From Panaeolus papilionaceus (lineage: Eukaryota; Basidiomycota; Agaricomycetes; Agaricales), in the NCBI GenBank assembly GCA_015501605.1, contig JADNRZ010000008.1:2100471-2164470 (forward strand): a stretch of DNA of 64,000 bases, written 5' to 3'. Within the stretch, counting starts at the first letter, position 1. Each line of letters begins with the position of its first letter. The translations under genes were made by a program, and so were the position numbers. Shown here piece by piece: positions 61,865 to 64,000 of this stretch. The notes beneath the pieces are model-generated. The model made no database searches. It saw only the letters and a list, made by a program, of their open reading frames with translations, and was not told the DNA's origin.

Positions 61865-62119
61865 ACCTCTTGCGAACACAGTTGTGACCTTGCGTATAAC
61901 TTGAAACTTGATATATGGACTTCCCTTAGGGTTTTAAGATGTACATAGGGAGGGAGGGTACGACTAGTTGGCAGATGAAACCCTAACCTTAGCGTAGGGT
62001 TTAAAATGTATGCTTAGCTAGGGTTAGACCCTATGGTATGCACTAGTGAAGACGCAAAGACACACAAGAACGAGAGAGACGAGTTGTGGAGAGCATGTGA
62101 TCGCAAGCAAGGGCGGTTC

Positions 62120-62820
62120 GCGTCCTGAAAAGTGGGACGCACTTGCACTGTACACAATGAGTGAACACATGCAGGTATACATGATTGCAAGCAGCAGGAT
62201 GCATGTGTTGTGCACATGATTGTAAGCTCAAGTCAATCTGCGTCCTGAAAAGTAGGACGCACTCGTAGTGCGCACAACTATTGAACAAAGACAAGGGCGT
62301 GTGATAGTAAAGCAGCTGTACTCTGCGTCCTGAAAAGTGGGACGCACTTTGCACTGCGCACGATTGGTGATCACATGTGGGTGTACGTGAAAGCGAGTAG
62401 CAGTACTCTGCGTCCTGAAAAGTGGGACGCACTGGTAGTTCACATGAGCAGCCAGAGTAAATTAATGCACCACCGACTTCGTGCAGTCGCAGCGCATGCG
62501 GAGTCAGTATAAGAAGAAAAGAGAAGGGGCACGAATTCTGCGTCCTGAAAAGTGGGACGCACTTGTAGTGCACACGATAAATGAACTAGAGCAACACAAG
62601 AGCACATTCGAGCATAGTGCACAGCATGTGATGGGGAGCCAGAGCACACTGCGTCCTGAAAAGCAGGACTCACTCGCAGGAAGAAAACATACGAGATACA
62701 ACACAGACAATTTGTTCGAAGGCAATTGCTTCAACCTGAAAAAAGGAGGCACTGTACAGCACACGGTAAATGCACACAAACACATTCCCGACTGCATGTG
62801 CGTCCTGAATATCAGTACTC
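62120..62820. repeat. Hairpin repeat cluster 3
   Basis: Hairpins at 62120-62140, 62240-62260, 62325-62345, 62410-62430, 62540-62560, 62651-62671 and 62800-62820, mostly GCGTCCT...(G)GGACGC. Each is followed by words like ACTTGTAGTGCACA. This is the most homogeneous cluster. Frames across it are not genes. Confidence 0.85.
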
Positions 62821-63102
62821 GTGCACCTGTGATTGATCTAGACATGAGCAATGGCTGGCGTTATCTGTCTCTGTGCGAATCAATGTACACCACATACGCA
62901 TCCAGTTCTCTCGCATTGCCTTCGAACAAATTGTCTGTGTTGTATCTCGTATGTTTTCTTCCTGCGAGTGAGTCCTGCTTTTCAGGACGCAGTGTGCTCT
63001 GGCTCCCCATCACATGCTGTGCACTATGCTCGAATGTGCTCTTGTGTTGCTCTAGTTCATTTATCGTGTGCACTACAAGTGCGTCCCACTTTTCAGGACG
63101 CA
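62539..63102. repeat. Perfect 188-bp inverted repeat with 188-nt spacer
   Basis: 62539-62726 and 62915-63102 are reverse complements of each other by eye, without mismatch. The outer ends of both arms are 21-nt hairpins, and each arm contains a second hairpin (62651-62671 and 62970-62990). The spacer 62727-62914 is also 188 nt. Confidence 0.8.
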
Positions 63103-63149
63103 CACATACTGCCCATACTATAGCTATTGAAGCCGCATTCCAAGGCCGA

Positions 63150-63868
63150 ATGCAAACTTCGGAGGATAGACGCAAGTGGCCAGGCACCTTTTGTAGCCCT
63201 CGTTTGCACCTTTCCAACCCACCCACTTTCAGACGTCTATCCTCTCTGGTTGTCCCGCAAAGCGGCCGGCAGTAGCCCACAACAGCCAGGAGGACACATA
63301 CCGTCAGAAGGGAATATGTTGGGAACCAGAGAGGATAGACGTCTGTGGCTTGGTGAATCTGTTCACACTAGTTAGGTAAACATATCTGCCAAGTGTCAGA
63401 CGTCTATCCTCTCTGGTTGCTGTTTAAAGTCGGTACGAGTGGTAAAGGAGCAGGAGGAGGAGGACCGGGAGCGTCAGAAGGGAATAACTCAGGAACCAGA
63501 GAGGATAGACGTCTGTGGCTTGGTGAATGTGTTAACACCAGCTAGGTGAAGCACTATGCCAAGCGACACATGTCTATCCTCTCTGGTTGTTGCGCAAGGT
63601 GGGTACGAGTTGTGCAGGAGGGAGGAGGAGGAGAGGTTTCATCAGAAGGGAATAACTCAGGAACCAGAGAGGATAGACATGTGTGGCGTGGTGAATATGT
63701 TAACATCAGTTAGGTAAACATATCTACCAAGTGGCAGACGTCTATCCTCTCTGGTTGCTGTTTAAAGTGGGTGCGAGTGGTGAAGGAGCAGGAGGAGGAG
63801 GACTGGGAGCGTCAGAAGGGAATATCTTGGGAACCAGAGAGGATAGACGTCTGTGGCTTGGTGAATGG
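63150..63868. repeat. Subtelomeric ~169-bp repeat, four units
   Basis: GAACCAGAGAGGATAGAC recurs at 63323, 63493, 63661 and 63831 (spacings 170, 168, 170). A degraded start appears near 63160. Each is preceded by an inverted partner (TCTATCCTCTCTGGTT) about 75 bases earlier, so the units are series of hairpins. The array runs directly into the telomere. Confidence 0.85.
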
Positions 63869-63869
63869 T

Positions 63870-64000
63870 TTTTTTAGGGTTTAGGGTTTAGGGTTTAGGG
63901 TTTAGGGTTTAGGGTTTAGGGTTTAGGGTTTAGGGTTTAGGGTTTAGGGTTTAGGGTTTAGGGTTTAGGGTTTAGGGTTTAGGGTTTAGGGTTAGGGTTT
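63870..64000 (+). repeat. Telomere, TTTAGGG repeats
   Basis: About 18 tandem TTTAGGG units with the G-rich strand running outward, as expected for a right chromosome end. One unit near 63988 is TTAGGG. This 7-base unit is the plant (Arabidopsis-type) sequence; most fungi use TTAGGG. Confidence 0.95.

Noticed and set aside
61920..62035. Interstitial telomere-like words (TAGGGTTT, AAACCCTAA)
   Set aside because: Only isolated, degenerate copies; not a tandem tract.
62120..62820. CRISPR array
   Set aside because: Repeats are short palindromes with irregular spacing (80-130 bases), occur in both orientations and lie in a eukaryotic subtelomere; there are no cas genes.
62481..63275. 264-residue open frame
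   Set aside because: It runs through the 188-bp inverted repeat and hairpins; the same peptide segments appear on both strands, so it is repeat-derived.
1..64000. tRNA, rRNA or other structural RNA genes
   Set aside because: I looked for tRNA T-arm words (GGTTCGA-type) and found none with a matching acceptor stem. A covariance search would be needed to exclude them.

Overview
The window is the right end of a chromosome from a filamentous basidiomycete, probably an Agaricomycete. The evidence is: short GT-AG introns of about 50-60 bases; a CBM1-linked GH10 xylanase; a karyopherin of the Kap121/IPO5 type; Agaricomycete-style G-domain NTPases; and a telomere at the right edge. The telomere unit is TTTAGGG, not the TTAGGG usual in fungi. 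The pattern reminds me of Ceratobasidiaceae (Rhizoctonia-like), but that is an inference, not something the sequence proves.

Layout. 0.8-1.5 kb holds a small CACTA-like element. 2-12 kb holds single-copy or paired genes: a hypothetical protein with duplicated exons, two paralogous small membrane proteins, a possible aerolysin-fold protein with a frame break, and two G-domain NTPases. 14.9-27.5 kb is a cluster of the same G-domain family in every state from intact to a single relic exon, interrupted by a 1.29 kb inverted-repeat element. 28.8-39.5 kb is the most conserved stretch: a decayed BCAS3-like gene, a degraded CBM1-GH10 xylanase and an importin-5-type karyopherin. 39.5-50.9 kb is nearly gene-free apart from one low-complexity reading region. 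50.9-52.2 kb carries a last G-domain gene.

From 52.7 kb to the end the DNA is subtelomeric. It consists of (i) about 30 copies of a 21-nt hairpin whose stem shows paired base changes, (ii) a ~167-bp satellite arranged in a five-unit higher-order repeat, (iii) a 3.55 kb element with 385-bp terminal inverted repeats that landed inside one hairpin and made a 5-bp target duplication, (iv) one eight-exon gene of a DUF6698-like fungal family, (v) a 188-bp perfect inverted repeat, (vi) four ~169-bp units whose inverted arms covary, and (vii) the telomere.

The genes do not form a pathway. The common themes are expansion and decay of a P-loop GTPase-like family that always keeps its Walker A motif on a separate 34-nt exon, and subtelomeric DNA built from fold-back sequences. 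The hairpin family and the insertion into it are the best candidates for something undescribed.
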